Shown: one piece after another, positions 13,946 through 27,979 of the stretch
Layout of the letters: every line of letters begins with the position of its first letter
How positions within the stretch are numbered: the stretch's first letter is position 1
Source of the DNA: Hymenolepis diminuta
Taxonomy: Eukaryota; Platyhelminthes; Cestoda; Cyclophyllidea; Hymenolepididae
Direction: 5' to 3'
Length of the DNA: 64,000 nucleotides
NCBI GenBank assembly: GCA_900708905.1
Contig: CAADRB010000001.1
Location: 5,058,649 to 5,122,648, forward strand
The notes under the pieces: model-generated
Database searches by the model: none
What the model saw: the letters and a program-made list of their open reading frames with translations, nothing else
What the model was told of the DNA's origin: nothing
Translations under genes and position numbers: made by a program

Positions 13946-16440
13946 TCAGTGCAAAATGTCAATGTAGATATTATTATATCAGCCCTTATAGTCAACAGAA
14001 ATCTTGTATTTTAATTTCGATTTAAATACTTACTTCATTTGCTTAATTTCGGTGATGCCGTTCTTTTGGAATTATGCTATATTCCTTTCATCCACTTAAT
14101 CAAAGATAAGATTTCTACATGGAACAAAAAACGTTCTATACACAATTTACTGAGAGGAGGAGAGGGACCAATTACAAAAATGCAATTTGAAAATCAACAT
14201 TTCACTCTAATTTTGGTTATCCTTAGGGCTTCTTTGATCTAAGAACATCTTCCTGGGCACTTTTAATATATTCGTAGATTTATGGTAGTCTGTGGAGCTT
14301 CACTACCTCACATCCTAATTACATTTCACAAAAAGACTAGGATGGGAAAGAGAGGAAGGGCATCTCAATTAACATGGAGCACATTCTTGGATTTTTCACT
14401 CTTCATTAAGCAATAAACACCCAAAATGAATATCTAGGATGGACCTCTAATAACTAAAGATATTAGGGGCCTCTGGATCTCCATGGATGTACATATTTAC
14501 CCTCTCTCTGTAGGACCGGTATTTTAGCTGACCTTGTTCTTACACCACTGACTGTTTATTTCTTCCCAATATCTGTAAATACCTCGTCTTTCCTACTTAT
14601 GAACCTGCACTCTGAACCTTCTTATATTCTATCAATCTATCCTCGATTTCCCTCTCCTGGTTTCGGGTTCTTCCCAATAAGTTTTGCTTGCCACTGTCTT
14701 ATCTTCTTTTAGTCTTGGTGTGTGGTGAAGGTGATTGCCTAGATAGACTCCACTTTTCGGGTCTAAGATTCTGAAGCTATTTACTCCTTCAACAAGTGTG
14801 TAACATCGCATTCTGGGTTACTTGCTATATACCGGTTAATCAGTGTTAAGACGAATAACAATAAAGTTGGATAATGACATTATTAATGCTTACCGCTGCA
14901 AATATTTGTAATGATAGAGTTCTTTTTTCTGCATATATGGGCTCAATGTTCTAAAATGCATTAATGAATTTTGCTCTCTTGAATACTAAATAAATACTTC
15001 TTCCATTCTTATCACCAGAGAATTCGCTAAACCCAAAAATAATTTAAAACTTGCGCTTTCGGCTAAACCCCATATAATATGCTAGATTAACATCGAAATA
15101 ACAAAGCCCTATGTAAGACAACTGCGCAGCTGTCTTGAATCAACTACGCAATTAAGGGCATAAATCAGTTGAGAGAGATAGGATCTTCCACTGACTGAAA
15201 ATAATGACCACCCACAGTGTCATTTCAATCAAGTCATGAATTTATCATTACTCCACGTCATAGGGGGAACTGATCACTCCTTTTCCTCATCATTTCACAG
15301 TGAGGCTATAAATTTCAGCAATTTTTTCGAACTGGATGAACGTGTAAATAGCTCTTTGATAAAAAAGTTCGCATTGAGTGAAATTTGGTGGGCCCTGCCA
15401 CTTATCGAGATGTCATTAACAACCACACACTTTTTCATCTAGAAATTTAAGCTCTAAACATCATGGGTTTAAACTCACTCAAATTTAAATGTACTAGATA
15501 TTAAAATATAAATTTTATATACCTGAGATATGATGTTGATGATGAACCCGAATTTAAAATTAAGTATGGTTCTTTATGCCCTGTGTCTACTCAATTTACC
15601 TCCCCTTTCACATTTTTATAATATTCATTGTTCCCTTTTTTATTAGCTTTCCCCAAATTAGGAAGTATTAATTTGTCATGCCACACAATTACTGATATAA
15701 TCTCTTTCAAAATATTGCACACTAATTCAAATGCTCGATTATAGATTCCCTGATCCGAAATTTAAGTACGAAAACTTAAAAGAAAACTTAATTTGGCGAA
15801 TATCACATACATCCGTTTAATACCACTGTTTCTTAATTGATCATTGGTCAGTAGATACCAATGAATACTATTTCGAATTTTATATTTTCTTGTGTGATTT
15901 CAGGTTTGGTGAGGTCTGTGAGAATCCATTGAGACTTACTGGGTACTTACATATATACATATATAAATCAGTTAAAATGATTAATATATAATAAAACAAG
16001 TGAAAATACTGCCCTTTTTAACGGCATTTGAGGACGGCTATTCTTTTTCAAAGTTCAAACCGATTTGGGACAAAAATGAAATTTTCCGGAAGTTTATAAA
16101 CAAGATGACAGCAAAATTCTACTTCCTGTATAAGAATATTTTCATCGGAAAGAAAAAAATGAAATATTATTTTATTTATTTTATGATCTGCAATATTCAA
16201 AAGCAAATTTCAGCTATGAATGGGACGAGTAAGAGCGACATTATGAAGTTACAATCGTGGACCTAATTTACGTTAAACTAAACACAATACTGATTGAAAA
16301 AATGAACAATTATCGATAAATTGATAACATGGGTCAAGTCACAAGATGAAAAAATCATATATTGGGATGGAGGTCTGGACTACTGAGCATATCATCAAGA
16401 AGAGTTATTAAAAGAAGACTTGGAATTGCAATATCCAATT
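13946..16440. other. Non-coding stretch, no feature seen
   Basis: Short reading frames near 14039-14242 and 15236-15442 lack motifs, splice signals and coding-like composition. No repeat was recognised. Confidence 0.5.
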
Positions 16441-16444
16441 TTAT

Positions 16445-16515
16445 ATTCAGTGGCGCAGAGGCCAACGATAACGTCTGCAAAGTCAGAGGTCATGGCAAAT
16501 GTCTGGAAAACAGGT
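16445..16515 (+). mobile_element. SINE-like tRNA head fragment
   Basis: CAGTGGCGCAGAGGCCAACG followed by ACGTCTGCAAAGTCAGAGGT matches the head of the family copies at 24.03 and 54.93 kb. The body is not recognisable. Confidence 0.5.
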
Positions 16516-19500
16516 AGATAAATCTTAAATAGACATTCAGAAAACTTCGTCCAAAAGCTGTGGAAGACAAAGACCTTGAACGACCTCCAAATCTGCTATG
16601 TTTACTAAATCATTATGTGCTTATGCTAAACGCGTGTCTAAATAGAGTCTAAACGTTGCTTACTTTGTTCTAATTTGCTTCTGAAATCTACTCAAATAAG
16701 TTTCAAATCGTTGATGTGGACTTAAAAAATTATTTGTTCCTATTATTTATTTGTTAAAAATTGTATTTAAAAGGCTAAAGACCCAGGTGAGAAGTTTGGC
16801 TGTTTAAAAATAAAATTGAGTTTTTTCATAATATCTGTAATAACTGAGAAAAAATCCTTTCAAATTTTTAATCGCCAGGAAATACGAAATAGTGAAACGG
16901 TCCAGCAGAAGTTGAACAGGGAGAGGGAGTCCAATAGGAGTATAAAATGAAGTCTGGATGTCAAGGATCTTACTCTAATCGAATCCTTGACGACTTAATT
17001 TTATTCACATTTTCATAAGGGACATAATTCACTTTATAATATCCTAATTTTCCATAGCTCGATTTGCTTAATTTAATCTCTAGGTTCCTCAGTGAGCTTC
17101 TGTCATGAATATTAAGAACTTGTCGATTAACACTTTTATTTATATGTACCTTCGTGCATCATGGAGCAGGTATTTGAGATTAACGAAGACGGAGCCCACT
17201 TGAATTCAGTCTAGGTGGACTAACTTCGTTTAATACAACTTTAATCATTTTTCTTTTCTAACGCAAAATCATACACACTTAGACATTTAATTATGACGAC
17301 TTTTGCATTTAGATACACAATAATTCTCGTCAAAGATCTCTTTTAAATCCTCTAATACCACGATTTCATACTTGCCTTAGGGTTACTTTTTACAATAAAA
17401 TTGGTAGAAATGATGCAATAAATAACTTTATTACATAGTATCCATTTTGTTATCAGGAATGTTATTTTATGCCAGTGAAATAAGTGCCATAAAAATATAA
17501 AGCATATACCTGCTTATCTGAAAATGTCAACATTCGTCAGGTGTTGTCAATACTCCCTTCCTTCTCTCCTGTGTTTCACAAAAAGCTATTGCAAATATCT
17601 AATTTTTTCACTTAATACGGAGAGCCATAGCTGTTTCAAAGTGAAAATGTATAGCTTTAGAGGACACTGATTTAAAATAAACCCTTTCACATTCAATGAG
17701 ATTTTATCATTGAGGATCTGAAATTTTAGTATTTGTTTGGCTTTGATAAAACTGTGCTAAATCTGCTGTACATATGTGATAGGAAGCCAAATAGAATCAA
17801 TTGATGCATCTAAACGAAGTTAACGTATTTCACCCTTCTTGCACTGATTTATTGGTCATTAGGTCTTCATTCTGCGATTACTGGGTAACAAGGCAGCGAA
17901 TCAATTCCACAAGTCAATATTGTATACAGGTAAGGCTAGTTTATCTATTTGCATCTGAAGATAGCGGCAATATGTGGTAAGACAATGTTCTCAATAAGGT
18001 ATTAAAACAATGCTTTATATTTTACTGTGTAGAGTCATTGTTATTTATAAAAAAACGTTTGAATGAATAATTAAGTTGAGGAATTAAGTCATAAATTTAA
18101 TGCGAATGTTATTCATTAAACTAAAGCGAATAACGTATCTGAGGTTAAGTTTATTAAATTTAGAATTTACAATTTGTCACAAAATTTACTAACTTAACTC
18201 ATATCAAAATTAGAGATTTTTTAACATTTTTTCTTACTTTAATTTCTTGAAGCAAATATCAATCGGTTTTACGAGGATAACAAGGTAAAGGCTTTCATGG
18301 CCCCTGAGTGGTTTAAATGGATGGTTCTTAAGTAACTTTAGGTTACCTATAAGTTGTATCTTTATCAAAAAGGGTAGTAAATGGAGATATTTTTAAATAA
18401 AATCTCTTGATCTAAAAATATCGTCATGTTTTATCCTTTCAAGCTCAGACACCTAATGCTATAAATTAGAATATGCCTGGTTCTGCACTCATATTTTGGA
18501 TGGGTTAGAGAGAAGGTAAGATGTTTACTTCAAAGAAAAACATTTCAAACTGTCCGGTTGCCCGATAATTCGTTTTCCAGTTTTGCCATTATTTACGTGA
18601 TGTTTAGTTAATTCAGCCACTTGCACTTGCCCATACTCTTTATGGGCATTAAAGTTCATACATGTGTAAGCTTAGTTTGAATAGCCTTTTAAAACTAAAA
18701 TTAAACTTAAGATCACTCTAAACAAGTATCTAATTTCAAACAGCACAAACTCCCAAACCTCCTTACTCACTGACTGACCTTTTTCTGTTTTCACTTAATA
18801 CCATTTAAAAGTTCACCTTGTATGAACTCTTGTGAGTTCTGCTACGTTGAAATCATGCCAACTATTGTCATCCGCTAACTATCATTATTTAAATCAACCT
18901 CCCAATAAACCCTATACACCGACCACATGATTTCACTCAGGAAACAAGTTAAAATTACTGAAACTTTGAAACTGACCATTAGAACATGAAGCAACGAACT
19001 GCACCCAAGAATTTGAAATTGTTTATCCTGAATCCAAAGACTAAATCCTTTAGGCTTATTTGATTTTCCGACTTGATTTCTCCATAATCCTCTTTCACTG
19101 GCCCATATTGACTTTTTTAATATTGCATGCGTTCAGATGCTTCTTAACAGCGTAACATTGTAAATATTTCGCTTTTTCATAGCTAATAAATGAATAATAA
19201 GAACTATTTCTTTTGACATCAATTTGACTCAGTACAGATGTTTGCTATTTTGAAACCATCTCGGTCTGTAACAAGGGTCTGCATATCTAAATATTAGCTT
19301 TTAATCTAAATTAGACATCATACGTGCTCCATAGAAGGAAATAATATGTTTCCCAAAACTAAGTCTTCTATATAAGATTTCTTAATTTCCACCTCTCAAT
19401 TTCCGATTCTTTTAATCCCCTTTTATTCAAACAAATTTACATGACTTGCATAAAGCGAGAATATAAAACGACCAACAAAATGAACGTGGTGTTGTTCAGA

Positions 19501-22260
19501 TATATGCTGGTATGGTCGGTTTTGTATTTGCAACTAATGGAACTACTTAGGAAACCTAAGTGTCGATTACTGTTAGATAAGCAGGTCATATCAATACGCT
19601 TCCAGCCCTAATCGTTGATAAAGACTATTTATTAGCAGAATGACACGAAACGAAGCACTGGTATTTATGAGCTTAGTCTCTCTTCTCAACATACCTGCAG
19701 AAAGCCTTGTTATCTATTCTTAACAGACTTCAGAAAACGCGAAAAAGTGAAAAAAAACAAAAACTTACTGAAAACGGGAAAATATATTTCAAAAATGAAG
19801 TTATCTATATTGACTGACTTAAATGGCATTTTAAATTAAACATAACAAGTTAATCTTGGATAAATAGTTGAATTTTATAGTACTCATAAAACAAATAAAT
19901 CTAGGACAGTGAATTAAATTTTACATTTTGTTTAGTAACAATATTTTCTCACGTTTGTCATCAACAGACTTCTGACCTTTTGATTCTGATGCACATTTTG
20001 CAAGAAAACAGGCATTAATGACCCCCATCCATGCTATTTTTGGACTGAAACTAGAATATGCAGTTTTGCCAGTCATTCAGATAGAATGAATGGTTGGACA
20101 GATGGATGAATTCTGACTTATCAATAATGCGTCCAATATATCAGTAACTGAAAGCAAAAAATCGGCCCAAGGAAAATCCTGCTAGCTTCTGTCGTAATTC
20201 ATTAATAATTGTTAGAGATACTTTCGCCTAACAAAACGGAAGTAATTAGAAGGAGATAATTTTCTGTGTCTTACCCATTCAGTATATCTTGATGAAATCA
20301 CTGCTACAAATATTCATCCACAAATTAACACCCGCAAAATTCGGCTATTTTGTGGAAAATTATTATCCTAAAACAAACAAGCAGTTTGTTTATTTTCTTA
20401 CTTAGGAAATTAGCCAACAATCGCAATTAATAGGAGGATCTTGACTATGCATACTGATTTTCAATAGTCAAATGCATTTCTGACAGTAGTAAAATTATAT
20501 TATCCGTGAATGTCTCAGCTTTGATTATTGTGTGAAATGAGATAATAATATAAACATTACATTTCATCCATTTTCAGTCTTAAAACCAAAATATCTACAT
20601 TGCTTCAGTTGCTGTCAGGATCTCTTTGTACTTAAATAAATTTATTCTTTGAAAATGTAGGGAGCGTTTGTGTTATAACGTAAAAAACAAGAAGTCTCGG
20701 TAGTAATCCCGGAGAGCCGACTATTTAGAAGACCCAGCAATATAAAAACTTAACACTCAAGCCAATAACCCACGGCAGAGTACAAGGCACGTTATGGTAA
20801 ATACGCGTGTATTCACGAAACACACCCAGTCGGTATCGGCTTATACAAATAAGTATAATTATCAAGCGTCTTTTATCAGTGGGGAAAAAAGGAAAAAAAG
20901 TCACATTTTTATTCATAGAAGAAATATTGGGAGCGAGGAAAATAATTATCATTTCTTCTAACAGTTTGGTTGTGGCTTAGTTTTCAATGCAAGTAGTTGA
21001 AAACAGCAATTCACGATTTCAAGTGTGGTGTTTGCATTCACTTACGTTTTTTATCTCAACCAGATCAGGTTAATCCGATAATTAGGTGGTGGCAAAACTC
21101 CTATCTTGGGAGTTTAGAAGCCGATAGTGGGTTTAAGGTAGTGAATTATTTTTCTAAATAACAAATTAGCAGGTGGTAATAAATTACAAAGTTTAGCATT
21201 ACAAGCCCCACGAGATTTAAGTCAAGGGGAATTTTAAGAATAATGGTAATAATAATATTATTATTGTCGAAAACTCCCGGCAATAATTGCCAAATTTTGT
21301 TGAACAGATAGTTGAGAAAAATAACATTCATCGGTTAAATAAGAAGACTGATAACTGAAATTTTAGATGCAGAGAATTAAGGATTTCTCTTGATCTGAAA
21401 TGTCTCTCATCATATTCATGCGAAAGGATAATCTCTGTCTCCTTTTATCGTTTTGCATCTATCTTAAATGAATGATTCAGAGCGTGTCTACTTACAAGTC
21501 GTGCGGAAAGATATCCTACAAGTCCTACACTTGCAAATAACCGATAACCAAATTCACTTACCTTTCAGGATTTTAACCTAGGGCCCATCAATGCAGTAGT
21601 TAAGGGAGTCTGGGATAGGCATTTATGATCCTAGGCCTCCTGGTGTGCTTTCAAAGGAAGCGTTGGTGGTGCGCCCCGACAAGTCTACTCATTTACTGAA
21701 CTTTCTTAATTCCTTAAAATTTGTAATACTCGAATCTGGCAAATTTGTTTTAATGTCTTGAATTAAATTTTGTGATAGGTATTGATTTTTCATTACTGTA
21801 GGTTCTCATTCATTTTATCTTCGATTTCACTATTCCATTCACATTATCCACTTCAAGTTTGTCTGATTTACAAAGAAAGCTTGTGTTCATACCCGCACGT
21901 AGTTGCAAGGTTTGGTGAGTTAAATGGAGGGATGTTATTATTATTATATCTTAACTGAGTTGCTGTCAGTTTCAGCTATTAGATTAATTTAACATCTTAA
22001 TATTTTCTTATCGAGTTTGCCATTTTCTAGGAGCGTATTTGCACTTTGGATTCAGTATTAAATAAGCAGATTTAACCAGTAAATTTAGTCTTTGACCATA
22101 TCTGGTTACACAGTTAACTTATCAGATTTTCAGAGCTAGTATGTCTTCGCACCCAGGCTACTTATTTTTCTCAGTATTGCTATGCAAATATTAATTATAT
22201 ACCATATTTTAAAGATAATATAAATCAAATTATATGCATCGCAATAAAATTAGATTGTGA
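16516..22260. other. Long AT-rich non-coding stretch
   Basis: No gene, RNA or long repeat recognised. Short AT-rich palindromes occur, for example around 21240-21265 (AATAATAATATTATTATT). A possible tRNA-like fragment near 21590-21650 is too weak to call. Confidence 0.5.
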
Positions 22261-22269
22261 ATTTAAACA

Positions 22270-22470
22270 TCGTAGGGCGCAAAAGGAAGCACCCTACTGG
22301 GTGGCTTCTCTATCCAAAGCGCTACCCATATACTCACGCCTTAGATTTCCACTATTCTCCTGACGAGTTATGGGGTGGGTGGGTTGGAAGGGGGCGGAAG
22401 CGCTGAGTTGTCCATAGGATAGAGAAAAGTGACAGACGTGTCTGCTTGGGTGGGCAAGTTGCTTACATGC
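22270..22470. ncRNA. Structured GC-rich island, possible non-coding RNA or regulatory element
   Basis: This block stands out from the AT-rich surroundings. Hairpin 1: GAAGCACCC (22286-22294), loop TACT, GGGT-G-GCTTC (22299-22308), nine pairs with one bulge. Hairpin 2: TTCTCTATCC (22306-22315) pairs with GGATAGAGAA (22417-22426), and AGCGCT (22318-22323) pairs with AGCGCT (22399-22404) inside it. Hairpins 1 and 2 overlap by three bases, so they may be alternative. A G-rich run (GGGGTGGGTGGGTTGGAAGGG) lies in the loop of hairpin 2. No match to RNase P, U-snRNA, SRP or tRNA is apparent. The strand is unknown. Confidence 0.35.
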
Positions 22471-23685
22471 CTACTGCGTAAGAGTTGAAGGGGTAGCCGA
22501 AAAAGGAATAGAGAAGGTCATTTTACACGATTAAACTATGTGATGGCTAGTAAAGAGTGAGCTAAGAGAATTTTGTTTAAGTTAACTATTTTCGCACTAA
22601 CGCTTAATTTAACCATATTTGGATGGTATTTGTTGCTCTTTCTCTTCACTGTTGCTATAAAAACTTTCTCATTTTTTACGGAAATTCGAAGGATGAGAAC
22701 TGTGTCACAGAAATTGGTAGAGAACTAGAACACTCTTTATCATCAATTAAATCTAGGGAGTTTGTCAATCATGTCAATGGTATGGGAATTGGAATGCTGG
22801 ATTCGACAAACATAACAGCAAATTAACTGAAACTTGAAATAAAAGAGAAATGATTAGTCAATAATATTTTTTATTACTGTTCAGTTTTCATCATAAATCT
22901 ACGCACCACCAAGACCTCATGAAGAAAACGGAATGTTAGTAATCAAATAGACTTGGGTATGTGATTAATTACTGGCAGTCTGATTGGCCAATTGTTCTTC
23001 ATAGGTGGCCTTGCATATCCATGCGCGAGTCCGGGAATCCAATAATCGATAACTCTGTGGACAAGAGAAGCTTGCGAGTTTATTGTGTGTACACCAAAAA
23101 TATTCGATTAGATGTCCTGATGGCTTCGATTAATGTTTCACTTATGAGGCCATTATTATTATTATTATTGACTTTCCCAAAAATGGTCAAATAAGTCCAT
23201 TTATTTCAAGATTGCATCGAGTATACAGATTGAACAAAAGGATGCATAACTTACAAATTCAAATACATTGCAGAGAGAGTGCTGTGCGGACTCATAGAAT
23301 TTTTTCATTTGATTTCATCTTTGATTTTTAAAGTTTACTTCTGAAGTTCATATTCGTGGAAACATTTTCCCTTCATTTCGTGAAACTGCCTTAACTTTCG
23401 AATAATTGTATGAAAGAACACATCAGTACCGCAAAAAATAAGAAGAGTGCGTAAATGGCTTATTTCTTCTTTACACGCGTGTATCCGTGCGATAGTATCT
23501 TTAACTAAGGGCGTTCGAGAAATGGTAAATACTATTTACTCGTTTCATGTGAACTTAAATAATTGTATGACCTCAACTAAAACAAAAATTGGTATAATGG
23601 ATAGAATTAACAATAAAAGGAAATCTTCTGCCCTTTTTCAGCTATTCTTCTTGCAAAAATATCATTCGACGGTATAACCTTCTCA
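22471..23685. other. Non-coding stretch
   Basis: Two short plus-strand reading frames (22623-22826 and 22961-23194) show no family resemblance. An (ATT)6 run lies at 23152-23169. Confidence 0.5.
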
Positions 23686-23689
23686 ATTA

Positions 23690-23765
23690 TAGGGTGCAGA
23701 CAGATTTTGAACCCTCGACATTTGCCTATTTCAATACACCAGCAGTGTCTTAACTCAGCAAAATT
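23690..23765 (-). mobile_element. tRNA-like fragment, probably SINE-derived
   Basis: On the minus strand GCTGAGTTAAGACACTG (A-box-like) is followed by GAGGGTTCAAAATCTG (B-box-like) about 40 nt later. There is no complementary acceptor stem, so it is unlikely to be a functional tRNA. Confidence 0.35.
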
Positions 23766-24004
23766 AATTTCATAGAAGTTTTAAAAATGCTAAACATGAT
23801 ATATTTATATTCTGATTTTATGTTAAAACTTACGGTTTCATTTTCCTTAATAGAAGACTTATAATTATATTTGGTTTCTAATTGAAGTTAAGCATAATGC
23901 AACTCCCGGCCAACTTCATTTGCTCTGTAACTCCACCTGGGACTTTAAATCCAATTCAGTAAATGTTGCATTTAATTCATGGATGTCTTGTTATTAGACA
24001 TTTT

Positions 24005-24200
24005 AAGACGTTGCGGTGGTCAACGTGCGTGTCTGTAAAGTCAGAGGCATTGGTCCACATCTGGTGATTGTGTGGATGACCAATCGCTCTGGCCAACGAT
24101 AGTCAGCCTGAGAGATTGTAGAATGAGAGTTTATCGTAGGGGCACCCAGATCCTGTGAAGATTTTCCTAATGAGCTTGGGAAGTTTGTGAGGTTTTAATT
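24005..24200 (+). mobile_element. tRNA-derived SINE-like element
   Basis: Head GCGGTGGTCAACGTGCGTG then TCTGTAAAGTCAGAGG, followed by the core TGGTGATTGTGTGGATGACC. This is the best-preserved plus-strand copy of the family. No target-site duplication was identified. Confidence 0.55.
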
Positions 24201-24929
24201 CCGACAAAGGAATTGTGGGGAGGTGAAAAATGAGTGTATAGGCATAGAAATAAGGGAAATATTCGACTGTAGTTTATCGTCTTAGTTTATTGTGATTAGC
24301 ATTCACTTGCATTTTTTCTCAAGAAATTGGTTGAAATATAGTGTTCCAGTAATCGCTCTATCAGGTATTTTTACTAAAGTGCAGAATCCAACTAAAATAT
24401 CCTAATACAACATTTCTTCGAGGTTATTACAAATAAAGCATTTCATTATTGAAGGAAATTTTGAATATTTTGAACAATTAATTCCAGTTACATTCATTCA
24501 TTTTAGACTCTCATCACGGCACTACCTTTATTTTCCTCTTGCATCATTTACACAATGGACAATACGAAAATCGCTTCACAAAACAGTCTAGAATACAAGA
24601 CAAACTCTTCATTCTAAGACTAAACCTGTATTTATTTACCTTAAGCACCTACTTTTGATGTAATATTTCGCACGTGCAATAAAAGGCACTTCTACCCATT
24701 CAGTTCACAAGATGTTCAAAAAATCGATATTTTTTCTTTCACCTTGTATATCAAGCATTCACTTTGCCCTATTCACTAAACTCTTGCTAAACATACCCGC
24801 TTTTCAACTTAAACAAAAGGGACTGAAAGAGGTAGTATGCCTATTCACCACACTAACTAAATAGAGAGAATAAATCACACGCTTAAATCTCCAATAAGAG
24901 AACTTTGTGAAAATAGTAGCCGAGATTGT

Positions 24930-25330
24930 AGCCACTAGTCCGATTTTCCCCTGAGATTGTGTGCGCAGATGGGTGCAGCTTTTGTGTTCTGGAGTGGGGT
25001 AGAAAAAAAAGGGGAGAAATAATACATAGTTAAGGGAGGACACACAAAAGGGAGAGATGGACATTGGCGATAAGCGGTTGTCTCTCGGGTCGGCACATAA
25101 CTGCTCACAACTGCGCAGCCGAGCTCTTTGCCTACACACAAAGGCCGAGTGGATATTCAAATTCTCCCCCAGGGGGTTTTATTGCTTCTGTGTGTATTTA
25201 TCCGCGGAGATAAATGCGCCTTTAGCGTATGCAAGATGATGGGTGAGCCTGCTGCTATCCATTGCATTAATCACCATAGGCGTATATTTGTGGTGTTTTG
25301 TGAGGGGGAGGGTGGGGTTGAATGATGGGC
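24930..25330. promoter_or_regulatory. GC-rich island, possible cis-regulatory or promoter region
   Basis: About 400 bp of raised G+C with the palindrome CCCCCAGGGGG near 25167 and a G-rich end (GTGAGGGGGAGGGTGGGG). Several overlapping reading frames on both strands (up to 118 codons on the minus strand) are a by-product of the composition. None resembles a known protein. Confidence 0.3.
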
Positions 25331-27655
25331 TTTCAAAAATAAAAATTTGGAGATGCAGATTGGAAGCACAAATGACGCAGATGTAATAGTTATTAGCAAG
25401 GAGAAGAAATGTTCAGAAATTAACTGAAGGATTTCGTTCCTTTTTAGCATAAATATTAAAATTTTTCCTTTTTAATCGCATATTGTAAAGCTCTCTAATC
25501 ATGAAATTCTGAAGACATAGGAGGAGCAATTCGTAATCAATTACTGAGGATATATTTGACTTTCAGAACAGCAGTCGCTCCATTTTTTCTCCTTCTTCCA
25601 TTAAATGTGTGCTCCTGTACATATTACCAGTAATTTTAATGTCTATTTGATGACAAATAGTGAAGGTTTATGTAGTCACTTTTGGGATTAGCATTGTCTT
25701 TCTGACCCTGATAAGTATTTATGAGGGTATGACAAGAATAGTGAAATTTCACGGTCAACCGTCTGACTAGATGGCTGCCATCGCCAATTAAGGGTGTGCG
25801 TTTTGTGGTAATAGATCCGATTCTAAACCATAGTCAACTATTTTACTATTTATATGTGGATCCTGGCCTTTATAAATAAAGGTGGGTTTTTTTGAACTCC
25901 TCACTGCCTCCTTCATTAGGAATTCTACCTTGACTTTCTTCTTTGGGTCTGAAAGAAGAGCGTTGGTTCTCGCTAGTGACAGGTATTTTCTGTCATTGTA
26001 TGAAGTCGTGAAATTATCAAAGAGTAATGTTGCATACAATTTTATTAGTCCTGGAAATTAGTTCCTTGCATCGAAAAGAAACCAGTCTCTGCTTTTATAA
26101 GCAAAGCACAAATTTACAAATTTTAACCATGGAAAAGTATCTAAAAATGGAGATAAGTAAAAGTGCTCTAAAAGAAATGAAGGAGGAAGAGTCAAATAGT
26201 TATGCTATAAGTCACCTAGTAAGTTACTTCTGAGAAATCGGAAGTTGAATAAGTTAGCAATTTCTCCAGTACGGAAGCGCGTATGCCAGCAACCAGGGCG
26301 GGAAGCTATTATATATAGTTATTAAATGAAATGAATGTAATTAAAAAATAGAAATTTAAATGGAAAAACCGTGTGCTTGAAAAAGCTAATAAGATTTATT
26401 TTTCATTAAAAGTAAGTTTCTTCGATTTCATTCTTGTAAGTATTTTACAAGAGTTCGTTGATTGGACCAATGATCTCAAGTAAAAATTAAGCAATCGAAT
26501 GTATTATTTTTAAAATTAATGAACATTCAAAAATTCTCATCGGCCAAATTGGTCCGAGGGGTAAGTGGATGTATCTGTTATTATTATCATTTAGAAGACA
26601 CATGTGAACAATTCAGAAAACAGCTTCATAATTGTGAAAGAGAACCACGTTATTCACTGTTTGATTACCCATTGAGTAATAACGTCATGTGTTTCATCTT
26701 CATATCTTAATGAGTTATTAGGTTAATAATAAAAATTTTGCCTTAGGATCCAAGAAAATTTACTGCCAAGACAATTGAGAGTACCACTAAACTCAAAATA
26801 CGGAGATGAATTCAAACTTAATTCTGCGGAATTGCACGACAGCTTTATAAATTTGAATTTTAAAGTAGATGTTGCATAATCGTTGCCTTTTTAAAGTATT
26901 TATAATTCGCACTCTTCTAAAAATTTAAAGAAATGTCCTATTTTTTATGCATTGTTAGATTATTTGAAAACAATTCCATAAAATTCGGCATCGCGTCCAA
27001 GGAAGTACACTGAGATCAAATCCCGCTATCTTCTTTTTATGTCTGAGTCAATTGTATTTTAAGGCCGTGTACCGCAATAATAATTGATCATTTAATTTTT
27101 TACAGTAAGATTCAGTGTAGAACGTTACCAAGCAAAATTTTTATCAAATATCACCACAGGAGAATCTAAAGAAAAAATATGAATAAAGTAAGTGTGCAGC
27201 AAACAATACTTTGAAATCCTTTTTCTTCAACCTTAGTAATCTCAATAATACCTCATTGAGAACAATGAACAAAAGACAAAAAAGACCTTAGAAATAACAC
27301 GTTTTTTGGATCTTATGATATCTATTTGCGTGAATTTCAACTGTGGAGAGACAAATACGAACGTGGGAGAGATGAATTAGACCAGAGGGTTGTTAAGTCT
27401 AAGCGTTTGAGCACCACACCTTGGACTTGAAAAAACTTCGTCATCAGTAAAGTTAACTTTTTTTATTTCCTAAATCTGCATCTCAAAATTTAAGCCATTT
27501 CCCGATTTTACTTCATTAACTACCTTCTCTATATTGCTGCTGCTTGACTGTTTATGAGACTGATGGTTTATTCTATTGCAAATTCCGTCCAGTGTATTGT
27601 TATTATCTCTTTTCTAACTTATGTTAGTTGTATTAAAGCTCATCGAAATTTTACC
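25331..27655. other. Non-coding stretch
   Basis: A minus-strand frame at 25788-26039 (83 codons, Lys-rich, e.g. SDPKKKVKVEFLMKEAV) has protein-like composition but no known family and no flanking splice logic. A possible SINE fragment with GATCAAATCCCGC lies near 27010. Nothing firmer. Confidence 0.4.
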
Positions 27656-27683
27656 TATCCAACACTGATACCAGTGTTGGATA
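27656..27683. repeat. Perfect 12-bp inverted repeat with 4-nt loop
   Basis: TATCCAACACTG (27656-27667), loop ATAC, CAGTGTTGGATA (27672-27683). A perfect hairpin this compact is unusual in the surrounding sequence. No T-run follows, so it is not a bacterial-type terminator. Confidence 0.8.
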
Positions 27684-27979
27684 AGTCGCAGCCACTTCCA
27701 ATACCCTTATGAAACCACTTTTAGATTGATGCAAAACATTACAAACCATACGCACACATCAAAGACGTACGCATATCGATTGATGTTATCCAAGGTTTAA
27801 AGTATACTTGATTCCCATATCATTCACGGGATTGTACAAACTTACCAATGGGATACAAATGGCAGGATTGCAGTGTTAGCGGGTACTTTTGCTGATGCAT
27901 GATTTGTGTACTTTAAATCTGAATATTAAACAGTTTGGGCCTATCCACTACCTCGTCAAGTATCAAGTAATATAAATTG

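Noticed and set aside
24804..25160. 118-codon minus-strand frame and overlapping plus-strand frames
   Set aside because: Several frames are open at once because of local GC-rich composition; no domain, no homology I recognise and no splice logic.
25788..26039. 83-codon Lys-rich minus-strand frame
   Set aside because: Protein-like composition but no recognisable family and no upstream exons or promoter; not called as a gene.
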